From: Hemibagrus wyckioides
Lineage: Eukaryota > Chordata > Actinopteri > Siluriformes > Bagridae
Assembly: GCF_019097595.1 (NCBI RefSeq)
Contig: NC_080715.1
Span: 23,742,073 to 23,806,072 of the forward strand
Length of the DNA stretch: 64,000 nt
Direction of reading: 5' to 3'
This document shows positions 45,601-58,430 of the stretch, piece after piece. The translations under genes were made by a program, and so were the position numbers. The notes beneath the pieces are model-generated. The model saw nothing but the letters and a program-made list of their open reading frames with translations, was not told the origin of the DNA and ran no database searches. Position 1 is the stretch's first letter, and each line of letters begins with the position of its first letter.

Positions 45601-46419
45601 TGAGACAGAGAGACGTGGGGGCCGTCGAGGCAGCGGAGGCAGCATGTCAATGAGAAGCCTCAGTGTCACTGGGCTCACCAGTCAGGACAGCCATCTGGAA
45701 AATCAAAGGCCAGCACCATCTGCTTTACTTTCCCACTGTTTTCTCATCTCGGCCAGCCCGCTCTCTCCTCCAGCTCTCTCGCCTTCGCCCATGAAACCAA
45801 ACCGTTGTTTATAGGAGCTGCTAAATTTATGAGCCATCTCAGTTTGTCAGCATGGTCGGTGTGCTGAGTCTGGCGCTGAATCTTTTGACAGTTCCTTTTT
45901 CAGCATTGTAAAAAGTCTGCCCTGTGCTGAATTTATTGAGATTATTGACATTTGAGAGCAGGTGGGTTTATGGTTTGATTTGTTTGTAGAGCTTAGGGGA
46001 AGATGGCTATGGAGATGTGTTAAACAACATTTCAAGACAAGGTTTGGTTGGTAAAGAATGGATTTAAAGGTGCCCTGATATATATATTTTTTCTCTTGGC
46101 TTCTTTTCGCCCCTCTTCGCCTTTCTCTCTGGTTTGAACAGAAATCTCCTGACTCTGTAAAATGGGCAATGATGACATATGTGGATGCAGGCTTGTTCAT
46201 ATCTTTGTGGCGCCTTTAGGGAAATAAATATCTGAGAACATTCAGTGAAATGAAGCTCACTCAATAAATCAACCTGACACAATAAACACTTCTGGCACAT
46301 ACCCCCCCTTACCCCCCTCCACCGCTTCTTCCTCCTCCTCCAGCCTTCTCCCAGACACCACCTACCTCTTGCTGCTTTCGTTCTACCAAATGGTGCCTCC
46401 CAGAAGGCTGTTAAATCAA
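45601..46419. other. Unique intron DNA, no gene seen
   Basis: The stretch 45610-45860 is complex and GC-balanced, possibly regulatory. C-rich tract at about 46304-46345. Confidence 0.45.
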
Positions 46420-46690
46420 ATCGGCACACAAATACAGTGGGAATTTATTTGGAATGGGTTTTTGTTCTGTTTAACGCCTGATTGTTAGATGGACTGGGCC
46501 CGTGATAAATCTCGTGTCCGCCGCTGGAGCCGCACTCAGAGCCTGTTGCTCCGTGGCTCCGCGTATAAATCATAAATCCAATTGCATGAGAGAGCTTCGG
46601 CAGGCCTGCCGACAGGATAGAGAGTGGCAAATGAACAAAATATATATCTGCAATCACTAGATTTGGCCTATCTTCCTAGGCCACATCTCA
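46420..46690. promoter_or_regulatory. Strong candidate CNE with a 16-bp perfect palindrome
   Basis: GC-balanced unique block: GTTTAACGCCTGATTG (about 46470), a CpG-rich centre (46500-46565), TATAAATCATAAATCCAATT at about 46564-46583, then the perfect palindrome TCGGCAGGCCTGCCGA at 46597-46612. No repeats. High information content inside an intron suggests constraint. Confidence 0.4.
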
Positions 46691-47039
46691 CATCATGGCC
46701 TCTCTGACTAGGCTACACGTTCTGGATTTGTCAAGCGTTCCCATTTCCTGAACTCTACATTCTAGACATAGCTTGTGGTTGTCTGTCCTGTATTTTGAAT
46801 CGAGGTTGGTAGAGATACCCCACCTGGGTGTGTCCTGCTGCTTTGTTAGCTAACATAAAAAAGGTTTGCAGTGCTATTGACACTTTTCTACTCCGGTGTT
46901 ATTTCACTCTAGCCTGTCACTTTTGTGTCCTTGCTCCTCTGGGTTTGATTGTGACTTTGAATCAGTCACATGCTAAAATCCTCCCAATCCCGAAGGCTTT
47001 ATGTATACAGCAATGATATAATCCTTATAGCAGCCAATG
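46691..47039. other. Unique intron DNA
   Basis: Nothing recognised. Confidence 0.45.
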
Positions 47040-47515
47040 ATTAGTTTATCAGTGTTTGCTATAGTAACACACATGGAAACAGGGCCTTTAAATGGTTGTA
47101 TTTTTAAACGGCACGGCCACAGCGCATTTCCCTTTATCTGCTTGAGCAGTGGCTATGATTGCTCAGTGTTATAAATGGTGCGTACTTTGTGAGCAGAGAG
47201 AAAGGCATTGTTTACACTTGGCCCCACACAGCGAATCTGTCCAGTGTAAGGTAATCTGCAGTAATAAGCTCCATTTGTTTTGTTTAGCTCTTTAACGGAG
47301 GCCGAGAGGAAGGGAGCGGGAGAGAGGGAGAAATCTCATTTCAAATCCTACTAACCTTCTTATCTCTATTTGTTCAGTTGTTTTTAATGCCACATACTGA
47401 AAGAATTTCAATGGCTGTTTTGCCATGAAGTCATTTGTTATCCTTCAGCAGGCTTTCGTCTCCCTATTGTGTGACAGCCCCCGAGTGCTTGAATCTTCCA
47501 GATGGAGCCAGACAC
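47040..47515. promoter_or_regulatory. Candidate CNE
   Basis: Repeat-free block: AAACGGCACGGCCACAGCGC (about 47106-47125), GGTAATCTGCAGTAATAAGC (about 47251-47270), ending at a short CA run (47515-47529). Texture-based call. Confidence 0.33.
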
Positions 47516-47529
47516 ACACACACACACAC

Positions 47530-49329
47530 TTCTACATCTCACATGAATATCTTTAGCATTTGGTAAGGGGAAAATAGCATTATCATATTGGACTCAACTC
47601 CAGTTTCCAAATATATACAGAATGTTAAAAGGGTGTGTGAACCACTCATGGCTAATGCTCTCGATAAGTAAAGTGTGACTCTTGGTGTTTTAACTGTTGG
47701 GACATTAGCTTGTCACTGAGCTCCAGGGCTTGGCGTCATGGCACTGTGCCAGAGTTGCATCTTTGTTTAATAAGAAGCTACAATCATAAATCTTGAACTG
47801 TACAGTGAAACAGAAAAGCATGTAAAAAGTACATGTTTTATAATGTATCGCTTTTAGGTTTTTTTAAGCTTTATAAGTCTGGTAAAAATATATCAGTTGG
47901 GGAGGAGTGTTGAATGAAAACATTAACTCGGACACCCAAAACAAGCAGATTTCATTTTAAACTAATTTAAAATTGTACTCCTGATTGACATTTGCTAAGC
48001 CATTTTGTTTCTATATAATGCTTTTGTCTTTTTAAACTTACTGTACTTTATGATGCACCTTCGAGCTCTCATGCTACACTATACATATTATCTGATGCTC
48101 ATGTGGGATCTTTTTTACTTGATGGTTTAATTACTACTTTCTCAGAAAGAGTAATCATATATGTATTTGGAAACACTGACAAAGCAGAGGAAAACAAAGC
48201 AATAAAAACTCTCCAGCTAGCTAAACTCTAGCAAAATAGCCAGCCTCTAATGAACCAAAGTTTATAACCAAAATACTGACCAACATCTTGCTGAGTTTTT
48301 GTCAAGGCTACAAACACTGTAATGAAGATAAGGCCTATGGTGATAAAGAACTCATTTACCTGGTTGTTTTTTAATACTCTTTATCTATATTAATACGCTT
48401 AACTAGCTAGCTAGCTCTCTGTATGTTATGACATTACACTTTCTACCTTTTTATAGCCTCGTCAGTTAGATTTCTAGGTATCTAAAAGCAAGCACACTGA
48501 AGCTTTTACCTGCCTATGACTCTAGCTAATGAATTTATGATTTTGGATCTGCACCAAAAACAAGTACATTCACATGCACTGTAGCTTATCAGTAGATAAA
48601 AAGGCATGGACTCGTATGAGTTACGACGCAGGGCCTCAGGTGAGAAGAGCTCTTCAATACACAACATTTTCCAGCTTTGCACAAGGGAGCCTCTTGCTTG
48701 TATATCTGCTGTATAACTTCTTCCAACAAGGAATGAAATGAAAGGGATTTGGAGATTATTTTGTCTGTCAGCAGGATGATTTTGTTAAAGTGCTCTACAT
48801 GTTTCCACTTATGGTGTGTCTTCTTTTTTTTTCTCTCTCTCTCTGTCTCCTCTCTGCCTCGGCTGTATTTCTACGTCCGAAAATGATGCAATTCAGGTAA
48901 GTTTGTTCAATTTCTGTACACACACACACTCACACACACACACATATTTAGACGTGATGAATAGGTTTTTATGTTAAAAAATTTTCTACTACCGACTTCA
49001 TTCATACACACAAACAAACGGCAGTTAATATAATTAAAGATCTGACATATACAATGGCTGTCACTCAAAATCCTACTTTGTTTTCCTTTGGCTTTTAAAC
49101 TACCCACAAAAAAAAAGATTTGACACTTTTATTAATATTTATATTTAACACCACATTTAATATTCCCATTAACTTATAAAGAGTCAAGCTCAACTAAAAA
49201 TATATGCATAAAATATTAAACTGTCTCAGAGCACTATAGGATACTTGATAAAAACTAATGTAGGGCTTTTGTGGTATGTGAATATAATAACCATAACCAG
49301 TTTCACTTCTATGATTGATTCACAGCAGA
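47530..49329. other. Unique intron DNA, no gene seen
   Basis: A pyrimidine tract at 48822-48852 and a CA run at 48918-48945. CAG|GTAAGT at about 48896-48902 is a donor-like word without a matching acceptor or open frame. No gene. Confidence 0.45.
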
Positions 49330-49480
49330 CCTCCGTGCTTCCATTTGAAACTTAATGGAGCTGTACTTTAATTTGACCAGCGCTTGATTGACAGGCGCTT
49401 TCGATATCTCAGCGCTAACCCTTGACAATGAACATTAGAGTCGGATTAAAGCCAGGTGCTAACGTGTATTAAAAAATTAA
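49330..49480. promoter_or_regulatory. Candidate CNE with a PBX/MEIS-type site
   Basis: TTGATTGACAG at 49384-49394 fits the composite PBX-MEIS/PREP consensus TGATTGACAG exactly. Around it are ACTTAATGGAG, CTTTAATTTGACC, GCGCTTTCGATATCTCAGCGC and TCGGATTAAAGCC. Small, complex and repeat-free. Confidence 0.4.
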
Positions 49481-50832
49481 GTCCAGTCAGTGGGCAGGGA
49501 AATCTCTCTCTCTCCTTTCTTTCTCTCTATTTTTTCCCCTCTGCCCAGCCATTCTGTAGCCTAGCATTAAAATTCCACTGCTGCTCGTTTCTATGTGATG
49601 ATAGTGACTTTAACACTTCAGTATGTTCTTCTGAAAAGAAAAAAAAAAACCCCGTCTGGTTCAGGCTGGTGCTTTAATGTGGCTGCTATTCAGTGAAGCA
49701 TACAAACAGCAGATATATTGTATCTAGCTTTCAGAGTGTAGTGTGGATCTATCAAATTGAATATGTTCAGATTTCAGCGGTTTCAGCTCAGGCTTCCTGA
49801 TTTGCGCTGAATCGTTTGCTCAGCTTTTAGCCGTGTTTATTGTATTAGTTTGTAAGACTGTAAATAGACATCTCGTAAGGAATATTGTTATGTTAGCCAC
49901 CAAAAGCTCGGCACGTCCAGTGACGATGTTACTTCTGCGACTCTGTTTCCTCACGTTTATGGATTTTTTCTGTAGAGTTTGGTTTGAAGACAATGAGCTA
50001 ACAAAAGGTTGTTTTAACAGCTGCACGTCTTTGATTGCACGTCTCTTTGAAGTATCACTTTAAGTTCGCCTTTGAACTTGGAGAGAGATCAGAAATGCGT
50101 TGCTTTTTTGCTCCTTTTTTTTCCCCAGAAAGGATTTGATTTGTTGAAATGCTCATAAACTGTTTCCAACCGTTTCAGAGGACCGGTTCGGTGTTGATTT
50201 TCAAAGGAGTGCATGAGAGAAAGACGCAAAAGAGGGACGAGGGAGGGGAAGACAAATCTCCTATTTCAGTGTGTGTGATCAAAAAAAAAAAAAAGACACA
50301 TTTTTATCTTTCCTTTTGAACGACCCCATGTTTTGCTTTAAGACTGACTCCGGTGTCATGTAGCACCAGAGGTCACCATACGCATTATATCATCTTCAAT
50401 ACCATTCTCACTAATCATAACATTGCATCTCGGGGTTAGAGGCTAAAAACGGGGCTATTATAGTTAGAAGATACAAGTTATCTGTAAGATTCATTTAACA
50501 GCAAGACAATGAATGATGTAAGTGTACTCTTAATATATTCCGTGCCAGAAAATTAAAGAAAAAAAAAAAGAGATAGGGTTATTTTACACGAAACCGCAGG
50601 ACAGTTTTAGATTTCTAGGAGTTTTGAAAATGAAGCAGTTTTAAACAGACGGTTATGTGCATAATCACTGGAACACCCTCTTTGCTGTGGGTTTTTATTT
50701 TTAGTTATTTATTTATTTTTTTAATAAAAACATCACATTTTTTTGCATGTTATATTTGTTTCAGTTTGAGAATTAGTAGTAAAATAAAATAAAGTTTTGA
50801 ACCCCAATAAACCCAAAGCGCATACACTTCCC
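49481..50832. other. Unique intron DNA, no gene seen
   Basis: CT-rich tract at about 49504-49540; poly-A runs at about 49636, 50281 and 50562. No gene recognised. Confidence 0.45.
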
Positions 50833-50899
50833 ATTTTATTTTATTTTATTTTATTTTATTTTATTTTATTTTATTTTATTTTATTTTATTTTATTTTAT
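50833..50899. repeat. (ATTTT)n pentanucleotide microsatellite
   Basis: About 13 pure units. Confidence 0.97.
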
Positions 50900-52319
50900 C
50901 ACAGTACATAGTTTCTCAAGAACCAAAAATAAGTATTATTTGTCCACATTTGGTGAAAAAACACATCACTAATAACATATTGATCAGGTGAGTAGTTATG
51001 TTTATATGTCAGTCTGTAAAATAAAAAAGTTTTATAAACCCAAAGAGGATACACTCCACTCAACTAGAGGATACACAACTTTGATTTTTTATTTTATTTT
51101 ACTTTTAACCATCATCTTAATGTGAAACATATTGATGGCATTAATAACATATTTATTACCTTAATAACATATTGATGACATTAATAGCACATTTATTACA
51201 TTACCTCCTTTTTACCCATCAATATCAAACCCTCCAGTTCCAATGTAGATTTGACTAAACCCATCGTTCAGCGACCTGGGATCAGTGGCTTAATGTGTAA
51301 GCATTGTATTCCTATTTGTCTTTTACTCTCACGCACTTACAAACCATGGAACAATGTAGAAACAAAGTTTAGAACATGGCCTATATCTGTCAGAGACACT
51401 GAAAGCCTGTGTATAACGCTTGATTTATATTCGGCTTGGGAAAAGATGCAATTTTCTCGTAAATTTTCATTGAGTCAAGGACAAAGAAATGGATGGCCCC
51501 AGCTCACCAAATGACCCACATAAGAAAATACACAGAATCCATGATCTACTTAAACAACATGATAAATGCAAATACTATCACACATTGCGCAGCATGATGT
51601 TAAATCTCCCATGCTTTAGTTTCCTGTTGTTTTTTATACAATCGCTTTTTCTCTTCTCTTATTTTCACATGCACTCCTTAATCGGAGTGTTAAGGAGGGA
51701 AACAGAGAAAATTTAGATATTTTTACATGATGTCCTACATTTTGTCAGCTAAAATGGGGATATTGCCTGAGCAAGAGGAAGGCATGTTCTTCAGTTGTCA
51801 AAAGGCAGTAAGTAATGATTAAAATAGCAGTGCGAAACGCTGGGAGATTAAAGTGATGCTAATGATAAGTGAGAGAAGAAAAGGGCAAGCTATATTTTAA
51901 TACCTGGGAGAATGGTTAATGACTTCTATTGCCTGAGATTAAACTAAACCTGTCTCATCAGCTCTTTCTGCTTGGAGAGGAAAAAAAGGCCCTCTGCACT
52001 TTAATTTATGAAACTCTTTTAAGGAAGCACATTGATCTACATAGGTTAAACTTTTAAAATTTGACCAGAGCATTTCACAAAGCTGTCTTTAAGAGCACAG
52101 GGTGTGAAGAAAAAAAAATCATTATTTAAAAAGAGAAAGCCTGTTCCTGTTTAGCTACAGGCAGCCTAGATTAAACTGACAAGCATAAAGATTATATACT
52201 GTGAATATCTGCAGTAAGAAGCTGTTTTAGCCATGCAGTATGTGAAATATGCGAGTACTGTATGTGCGTGATTACAATTACAAATAAAGCAGGAGTGTAC
52301 AGCAAGTAAAATATTTATC
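50900..52319. other. Unique intron DNA, no gene seen
   Basis: AT-rich, with an imperfect internal repeat around 51120-51200 (ATTGATG.CATTAATA and TTATTAC words). Frames at 51251-51716 have no family features. Confidence 0.45.
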
Positions 52320-52720
52320 TCACTTTTTCAGCCCCTCTCGATTGACTAAGACAGATGTTGTAAAATTTTAAGCGTGACATTAAAACACAGGGCCCCGTGA
52401 CCTACGTAATGAAATGTATGGGTTTTGTTGACACGGCATTACGACGATTCAACAGTGTTCATTAATCTCGGCTTTCGCAGGAACCTTTTGGCATGTCCTT
52501 CGCCAAGGTACGGAGCAGTGCCAGAAAGCATAAGGCTCGACACATATTTTTGACGGTAATTAGCATGCATTCCAATCCACTGAGCCTAGCAAAAACAGCC
52601 GAATCCTCGCAGCCGCTCGTCTCTCGCAGCACCAGGGTGATAGAAGTCATTGAACATTCTGCTGACAGCAGATTATTTTTGTTTTTATACAGATGTCAGG
52701 CTTGAGTTGGCACCGTTTCC
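52320..52720. promoter_or_regulatory. Strong candidate CNE
   Basis: About 400 bp of repeat-free sequence with CpGs spread throughout. It includes GACCTACGTAATGAAATG (about 52400), GTTCATTAATCTCGGC (about 52457), GACGGTAATTAGCATGCATTCC (about 52551-52572) and AGCAGATTATTTTTG (about 52667). CpG retention in a long intron, with homeodomain cores, argues for constraint. Confidence 0.42.
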
Positions 52721-53835
52721 CATTCTAGCTACAGGCCTGTATACCCCGTACTCACTAACCACGCAATGGTGGGAACAAGAAAAAAGATTATCATTCTTTT
52801 TCCCCCACATGCCCTCTCTTTTGTTCGTATGCCATATGAGAAGTGGGGGAACAGGGCTGATATTTCGAGCCGTGTGCCCAGCTGCCATCTCCCGCAGTGA
52901 CTACATTACATGAAGCGTCTGTAAACTATAGAACCTCCATACAGTCTTGTGTGAGACAAAAAACAACAAACTTTGTCCCAGAAAACCAGGACATTCCAAA
53001 AAGATCTACTTAAAATAATATTCTACTTAATAATAATGATTCATGCAGCCGATGAATACGAGCGTGGAACGTCTCAAACAGCGAAGCGGGTCAATCGGTA
53101 ACTCTAATGCCTTCCATGACACAGATCAATAGCATCAATGGGGCAAAGCTGCTGTGCAGAATTTGATATACAGGATTCATGGGAATGCTCGCTTCTGTGT
53201 CAATGCCTATGCAATCTTTTTTTTATTTTTTTATTTTCTGAGCACATAATACCTGGCCATGCCGGGAGAGAAGCTGACACTGTGCAATCTCATCGATTGT
53301 CTCTATGCATGCGACAATGACCTGATAAATCACCAATGCCAATACTTCTTGATGTTTGTTCTTCATCTGATCTGGTGTGACACACGACCCTCGTGTCATT
53401 CCGATGATCGGGTGCTGCATTGCTTTGTTTTTTTTGTAACGATATTGAAATCATATATTTAAGCATGTTTTTTTCTTACTATATGACAATTTCTCTCCTT
53501 ATCTGTGTGCTCACTAATAATGCAGTAAGAAATCACATTAATAATGCACATATTTTTTCATGCACAGTATTTATAGCTATCCCCAGACATCAACATGTCA
53601 CATTTGTTGTTGGATGTCTACTGATTTCAATTAAAACCTCACTGAGGCAATAAAAATAGCCAATTAAATTGGAGCAGGGACTTCATGGACTGATTGAATT
53701 AACCTCAGACTGCAATTAGGGTTAAATGTAAGATGAGATGTGTATTTGTAACAAGTACAAAATGATCATATTTCCTTAAAAATTTCTTTTTTTAACAAAT
53801 AACAAAGGTTTCAAAAGGTCAAGGGGGCTTCTGAG
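52721..53835. other. Unique intron DNA, partly complex
   Basis: 53035-53190 (GCGAAGCGGGTCAATCGG) and 53240-53410 are complex with CpGs and may continue the regulatory region. No gene. Confidence 0.42.
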
Positions 53836-53928
53836 GGCTCAGGGGTTCAGCAGTGGAAAACTGGCCTTGGGTGGAGATTTAGGCTCACACCCTTTTTAAT
53901 CAGTTCAACTCCTAAACTTCCCCAACTA
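53836..53928 (-). mobile_element. Degenerate SINE fragment
   Basis: On the plus strand 'GGGCTCAGGGGTTCAGCAGTGG', 'CTTGGGTGGAGATTTAGGCTCACACC' and 'CTCCTAAACTTCCC' follow the reversed SINE order seen at 44203-44371. Strongly eroded; the tail is missing. Confidence 0.55.
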
Positions 53929-54229
53929 ACCTCATCTAGTTGTCTAGACATCTAGTTGTCTTTCTGAACAAAAAATTGAATTTGCAATAGGTGTCACAAG
54001 ATTACACCAGGGTTTAAGGTAAAACAAAGGCAGGGTACGGAATTTTCCCCTTTTGCTTGTGTCCACATTATTTTCTCTATGTTATACCATATACATTACA
54101 TCACATATATCAATAGATGCACTGCATTAAGAATTTTCTAGAACTTAAGCCCAAAATATCACTTGTACACATATCAAGTGCTTTACGTTTTTACAGTTTA
54201 GTAACATGTTCTTGCTAAGAGAACTGAAG
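53929..54229. other. Unique intron DNA
   Basis: Nothing recognised. Confidence 0.45.
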
Positions 54230-55000
54230 CCTTCATGTAAATGAGCTTTCTAGGTATAGCTTGGCTTTTCGCCGTATAGCTAATGGAAGATTTGTCCTCA
54301 CAAGCTCTCACACAGTTCAGTTAAAAAAGGGGGCTTTGCTACATGCGTTAGCTAAAGTGAGTGCACTCCATGTCATCCTGCTTGCAGTTTGCTCATGAGC
54401 CATGTTACCTAGCTGTATAAATCGACACCTCACACCCCTGTAGTGACTGAGAAGGGGCCCTCAGCAAGCTTTCTTTTTATTCGTCCTGCTTCTTCACCTG
54501 GAATGAAGCTCATTTGTAGAGTGTAAAAATAATTGTGACGCCAGTGTAGCACCCTCGTGCCATTTTGCACACCTCACTACTAAACGTGGCGTCCCCCGAA
54601 GAAGGCGCATGCACCTCTGTAATTCTTTTAATAAAGTGTAAATGGGCAAGGGCCCTTTCTGTCTTTATCAAGCGTTTGAGCAGCTGAGATCACCTAGAGG
54701 CTCGGGAAGTTCCTGATTTATCTAACAACCCGTGAAGCTGATTAATTTCACTCTTCATTAAGAATGTGTTGTGGCATCTCTTTTGGACTTCGCGTACCTA
54801 TCGCCGCTTGTTTCCCATCCGCTTTTTTTGCCTCTCGCTTTTCTTGTTTCTTTTTCTCATCAGCCCTGAACACCCTCCTCCTCGCCTTTTTTTGCGCCCT
54901 TGGCAAATGAAAGGTCAAAGACACTGCAGTGATTAATGAGCCCGAAGCACTGGGATGCCCCTGTCATTTCCCCATTGTGTTTTTTTTTAAGTCCAGTTGC
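54230..55000. promoter_or_regulatory. Candidate CNE region
   Basis: Repeat-free and complex: GCTGATTAATTTCACTCTTC (about 54738-54757), GAAAGGTCAAAGACAC (about 54909-54924, a nuclear-receptor-like word), GTGATTAATGAGCCC (about 54930). CpGs in 54540-54610. Texture-based call. Confidence 0.33.
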
Positions 55001-55050
55001 TAATTCCTCCAAGACAGCTTACACTTTATTCGACAGTGGAAATAACATGC

Positions 55051-55074
55051 TGTGTGTGTGTGTGTGTGTGTGTT
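55051..55074. repeat. (GT)n microsatellite
   Basis: About 12 units. Confidence 0.93.
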
Positions 55075-55290
55075 TGCACCCAATTTGATTGCACCCACTT
55101 GCTGTTTGTTTTAGTTGGTAAAAAAAAAGTTTTTCAGAAAGGTTATATTGAACAAGCCAGTACTGCAGTACTTCATGTTAAACTGTTTCCTGTGCATCCT
55201 GAATTCTGTTAGCTCTTGTCTGATTCTAGATTTACTCAGTGCCACTGTGTTTTTTTGTGTTTTTATTTCTTAAATTAAACGGATTGTCAC

Positions 55291-55296
<6 letters not shown>

Positions 55297-55328
<32 letters not shown>
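55297..55328. repeat. (CT)n microsatellite
   Basis: About 16 units. Confidence 0.95.
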
Positions 55329-55329
<1 letters not shown>

Positions 55330-55463
55330 ATGACACTTCACTGGTCCACACTGAGTATTTATTTGAAAATGTAATGAAATATTTACTCCCTATTGCGGGC
55401 AGGATTAGTAGTGGTAATTGACTACAGCAGAACCGAGTCGGTGTGTGCGAAAGCAACCAAGCG

Positions 55464-55466
55464 AGT

Positions 55467-55511
<45 letters not shown>
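55464..55511. repeat. (GT)n-(GA)n microsatellite
   Basis: GT run passing directly into a GA run. Confidence 0.96.
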
Positions 55512-55718
55512 GGCCCCTCTTGTTTGAATGCAGATCCTTAGTGCACAATGGACCTGTTAGCAAGGCTGCCTTTCGGCCTGTCACTCTCTCTCCACATGTT
55601 GCTTTTTCTTTGAGAGATAAGTGGGCCTAATGCTGAACAAATAGTGGAAATCAGAAGCCACTGAGAATCATTCACCACTAGTTTTCCCATGGCACCCAAA
55701 TAGACGTGCAGCGTCTCT

Positions 55719-55789
55719 GAGAGAGAGAGAGAGAGAGAAAGAGAGAGGGAGAGAGAGAGAGATTGAGAGAGAGAGAGAGAGAGAGAGGG
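55719..55789. repeat. (GA)n microsatellite, interrupted
   Basis: GA units with single-base interruptions. The poly Leu-Ser minus frame here is an artefact. Confidence 0.95.
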
Positions 55790-55839
55790 GGGTGCAAAAA
55801 AAAATTCTTCCATGAGCAAAACAATTTTGTCACCAGAAG

Positions 55840-56130
55840 CAAATCCAATTGAAAACTCCCCTGGACTGCAAAGAGCCCGAGTTGTCAGATCGGGCCATGA
55901 CAATGAAAAGATCTAAGCAGGCTAAATTGGCATCAGGTGTGGGCTCCTCTGGCCGGTGATAGGCTCCCACATTGTGACGGCTAGACATTTGGCCATTTCC
56001 AAATATAATGGGAGAAATGAATGCAAATGAGGGAGTGGAATGAAATGTATTTAAATGCAGATTGAAAAGGCCTCTGTGTTCTGCCTGATAACAAGTTGCT
56101 CTAAGAAAAGGGCCACATTGTGCCGGCTCA
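55840..56130. promoter_or_regulatory. Candidate CNE with octamer
   Basis: ATGCAAAT at 56021-56028 inside GAATGCAAATGAG, with GGCCGGTGATAGGC and GGCCATTTCCAAATATAATGG (55991-56011) just upstream, and GATTGAAAAGGCC downstream. Repeat-free. Confidence 0.35.
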
Positions 56131-57335
56131 TCTCACCCCCCACCGCTTCTGTCCCCACACCGTTTCTTCTCACTTGTTTCTCATAAGGGGCTATTGTTCA
56201 CTGGGTAAACTCGCTCTCTAAACTATTTACATTGCTCATTTATTTGAATTTTAGATGTCGCTCTGCTCGCCAGTGCTGCCTTTGGCTCGCCAGTGAAAAA
56301 ATGCTAATTGCAGGAGGACAGGGGCCAAAGCGAAAAAAGGCCACTGTCACTAATGATAATGTTGCTGTTGTCCATGACCTCATTAGAATCTACGTAGCAA
56401 GTCAAAGCGTATGTTTCACAAACAAGTTTCTGGCATTGTACAGGTCAGTCCTTTGCCCATGGCTATCCGTCTTTTCAGACGTTTTTTTTACTTTGCTTTT
56501 AAAGATGTCTTGTTTACAGTCTGTGTCTGTGACCTGGATTGGAAAAGCCTGGACTGTATATCTTGTTCCACAAACATGTTGAAATCAGTACAGGAGGTAA
56601 CATTTTCTACTGTTTGATTCTGTTCAAGACATGAGTGCTGTACTTAAGCATTTCTACTAAGATACTTTAGTGTTTGTTTTACAGTTCTAGATACATATAG
56701 GATTCCTAGATAAAGTCCTAACTTTGTGGTTTACTCACAAGAACTTGCCACACTGTAGGACTCCAGCTTTCCACATTGCACCTCATTCTCAGATCTTAAT
56801 CCTCCACTAATTCTGTAAAATTGTAAAATAAGTCTCATGACATGTTGTCAAACAATAGATTCAGAAAAAAAGAGAGAAGGGAATTCAAAAACAGCTAGTT
56901 AGCATAAAAAATACTGCTGATACAATTTACATGCAATTATTTTCTGTTAATTAGATCCACTGACTTCTACATCGTCGGTGTCACATATTCATACATATTT
57001 ATGTTAAAGGGACATTGTTGTTGTTTTTTTTCATCCACTTTTGAATTTTGACTCAGTCAGTGGCAAAGCAATAAAAAGACAGTTAGTGTGTATGATGCAG
57101 TAGTAGTACGGCTGAAGAGGCTTTGGAGAATTTTGCTCAGATGGAAAGGGAGCGTGAGGTCCAGAGCAGATCAGGAGACTGTGCCGTGTCCAGAAGGTCC
57201 AAGCCTGTGATTAATGTGAAAGATAATGTGCTGGGGAAATGAGTAAACACTCCCTCGCTGCCTAGCTTTGTGCTTCAGCGGGCCGATGACAAGGGCAGTG
57301 CAAGGTGAGAATTTAACAGGGCCGCTGGAAAGAGT
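56131..57335. other. Unique intron DNA, no gene seen
   Basis: The frame at 56232-56582 has no family features. 57140-57300 is complex, with GTGATTAATGTG near 57207. Confidence 0.45.
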
Positions 57336-57386
57336 GAGAGAGAGAGAGAGAAAGCAGAAGGAGGGAGAGATTCAAAGGAGTGAAGC

Positions 57387-57429
<43 letters not shown>
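57336..57429. repeat. (GA)n microsatellites
   Basis: Two GA runs (about 57332-57351 and 57387-57429) split by unique purine-rich DNA. Confidence 0.95.
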
Positions 57430-57433
<4 letters not shown>

Positions 57434-57875
57434 CTGCTTTGCTAATAAAGCAAGCTGACAAAAGAGGAAGTTTTTCAGGAGAGGAATAATTAAAAGCGCT
57501 CAGGGGACTGCAGTTTTAATTTCACATGTAAAGGGCTAAAGATTTCATTTAAAGGCACACTGAGAAGCAAGAAGGTTAATAAGACGAACAAAGCATGCAA
57601 TGTGAGAACATACACTATGAGTAAAACCACCGGACTTTCACCTGACATGTTTTTAATTATCTATCTCGCTATGCTCCTTACTGGCTAGCAAAAAGGGGAC
57701 ATTAACTGATTAACAGTGTTGGTGACCAATTACTGATGGTGTAACAGGCATAATTGTCTTGTTCAGCATTTAAAGATTAGTGTATGGTACAAAAGTCCTA
57801 AATTTCACACACACACACTGGACTTATATTGTCCTGCTAGTGCAGGATATGAAATAACTCCTTAATTATTTAGCC

Positions 57876-57876
<1 letters not shown>
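57430..57876. other. Unique intron DNA
   Basis: Nothing recognised. Confidence 0.45.

Positions 57877-57938
<62 letters not shown>
57877..57938. repeat. (AAT)n microsatellite
   Basis: About 20 units. Confidence 0.97.
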
Positions 57939-57940
<2 letters not shown>

Positions 57941-58430
57941 CAATACACACATGTATAAATAGTGTTTTATTTTTAGGCATCATCTGTTTACCTAAAGAGG
58001 GATAAGCATTTAGTGATACACTTTGCACATATAGGAAATGTACCACAGCGTATTTGGATTATTTTTATGCAAATGAGTGTGTCATTCTAGGCATACTTAT
58101 CTAGTGTCTAATAAAATATTTATAGGAAACAATGTACACATTAAGGCACAAATAATGATTCTATGATGTTTATGAAGTGCTAAATAGTCATTTAGTATAA
58201 TCGTACAAATCACAATGACTAAATGTCATCATAAGAAGTGATGTATGTTTTTAAGGAAATAACGAAATAACGTATATGTTTCAATATACATACAGTAATA
58301 GCAAATGTCTTTTGTTTTAATCATCCTTATGGATATTTTGACCTATCTGTAATATATCTATGCAAATTATTTCATGTGAATATGGATGTTTAGTATAAAG
58401 TTTATTTTTGACAGTAATATTGAATGATGC
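57939..58430. other. Unique AT-rich intron DNA
   Basis: Nothing recognised. Confidence 0.45.

Noticed and set aside
48896..48902. CAG|GTAAGT, perfect donor word preceded by a pyrimidine tract
   Set aside because: No AG acceptor in a useful place and no DACH-like peptide between tract and donor.
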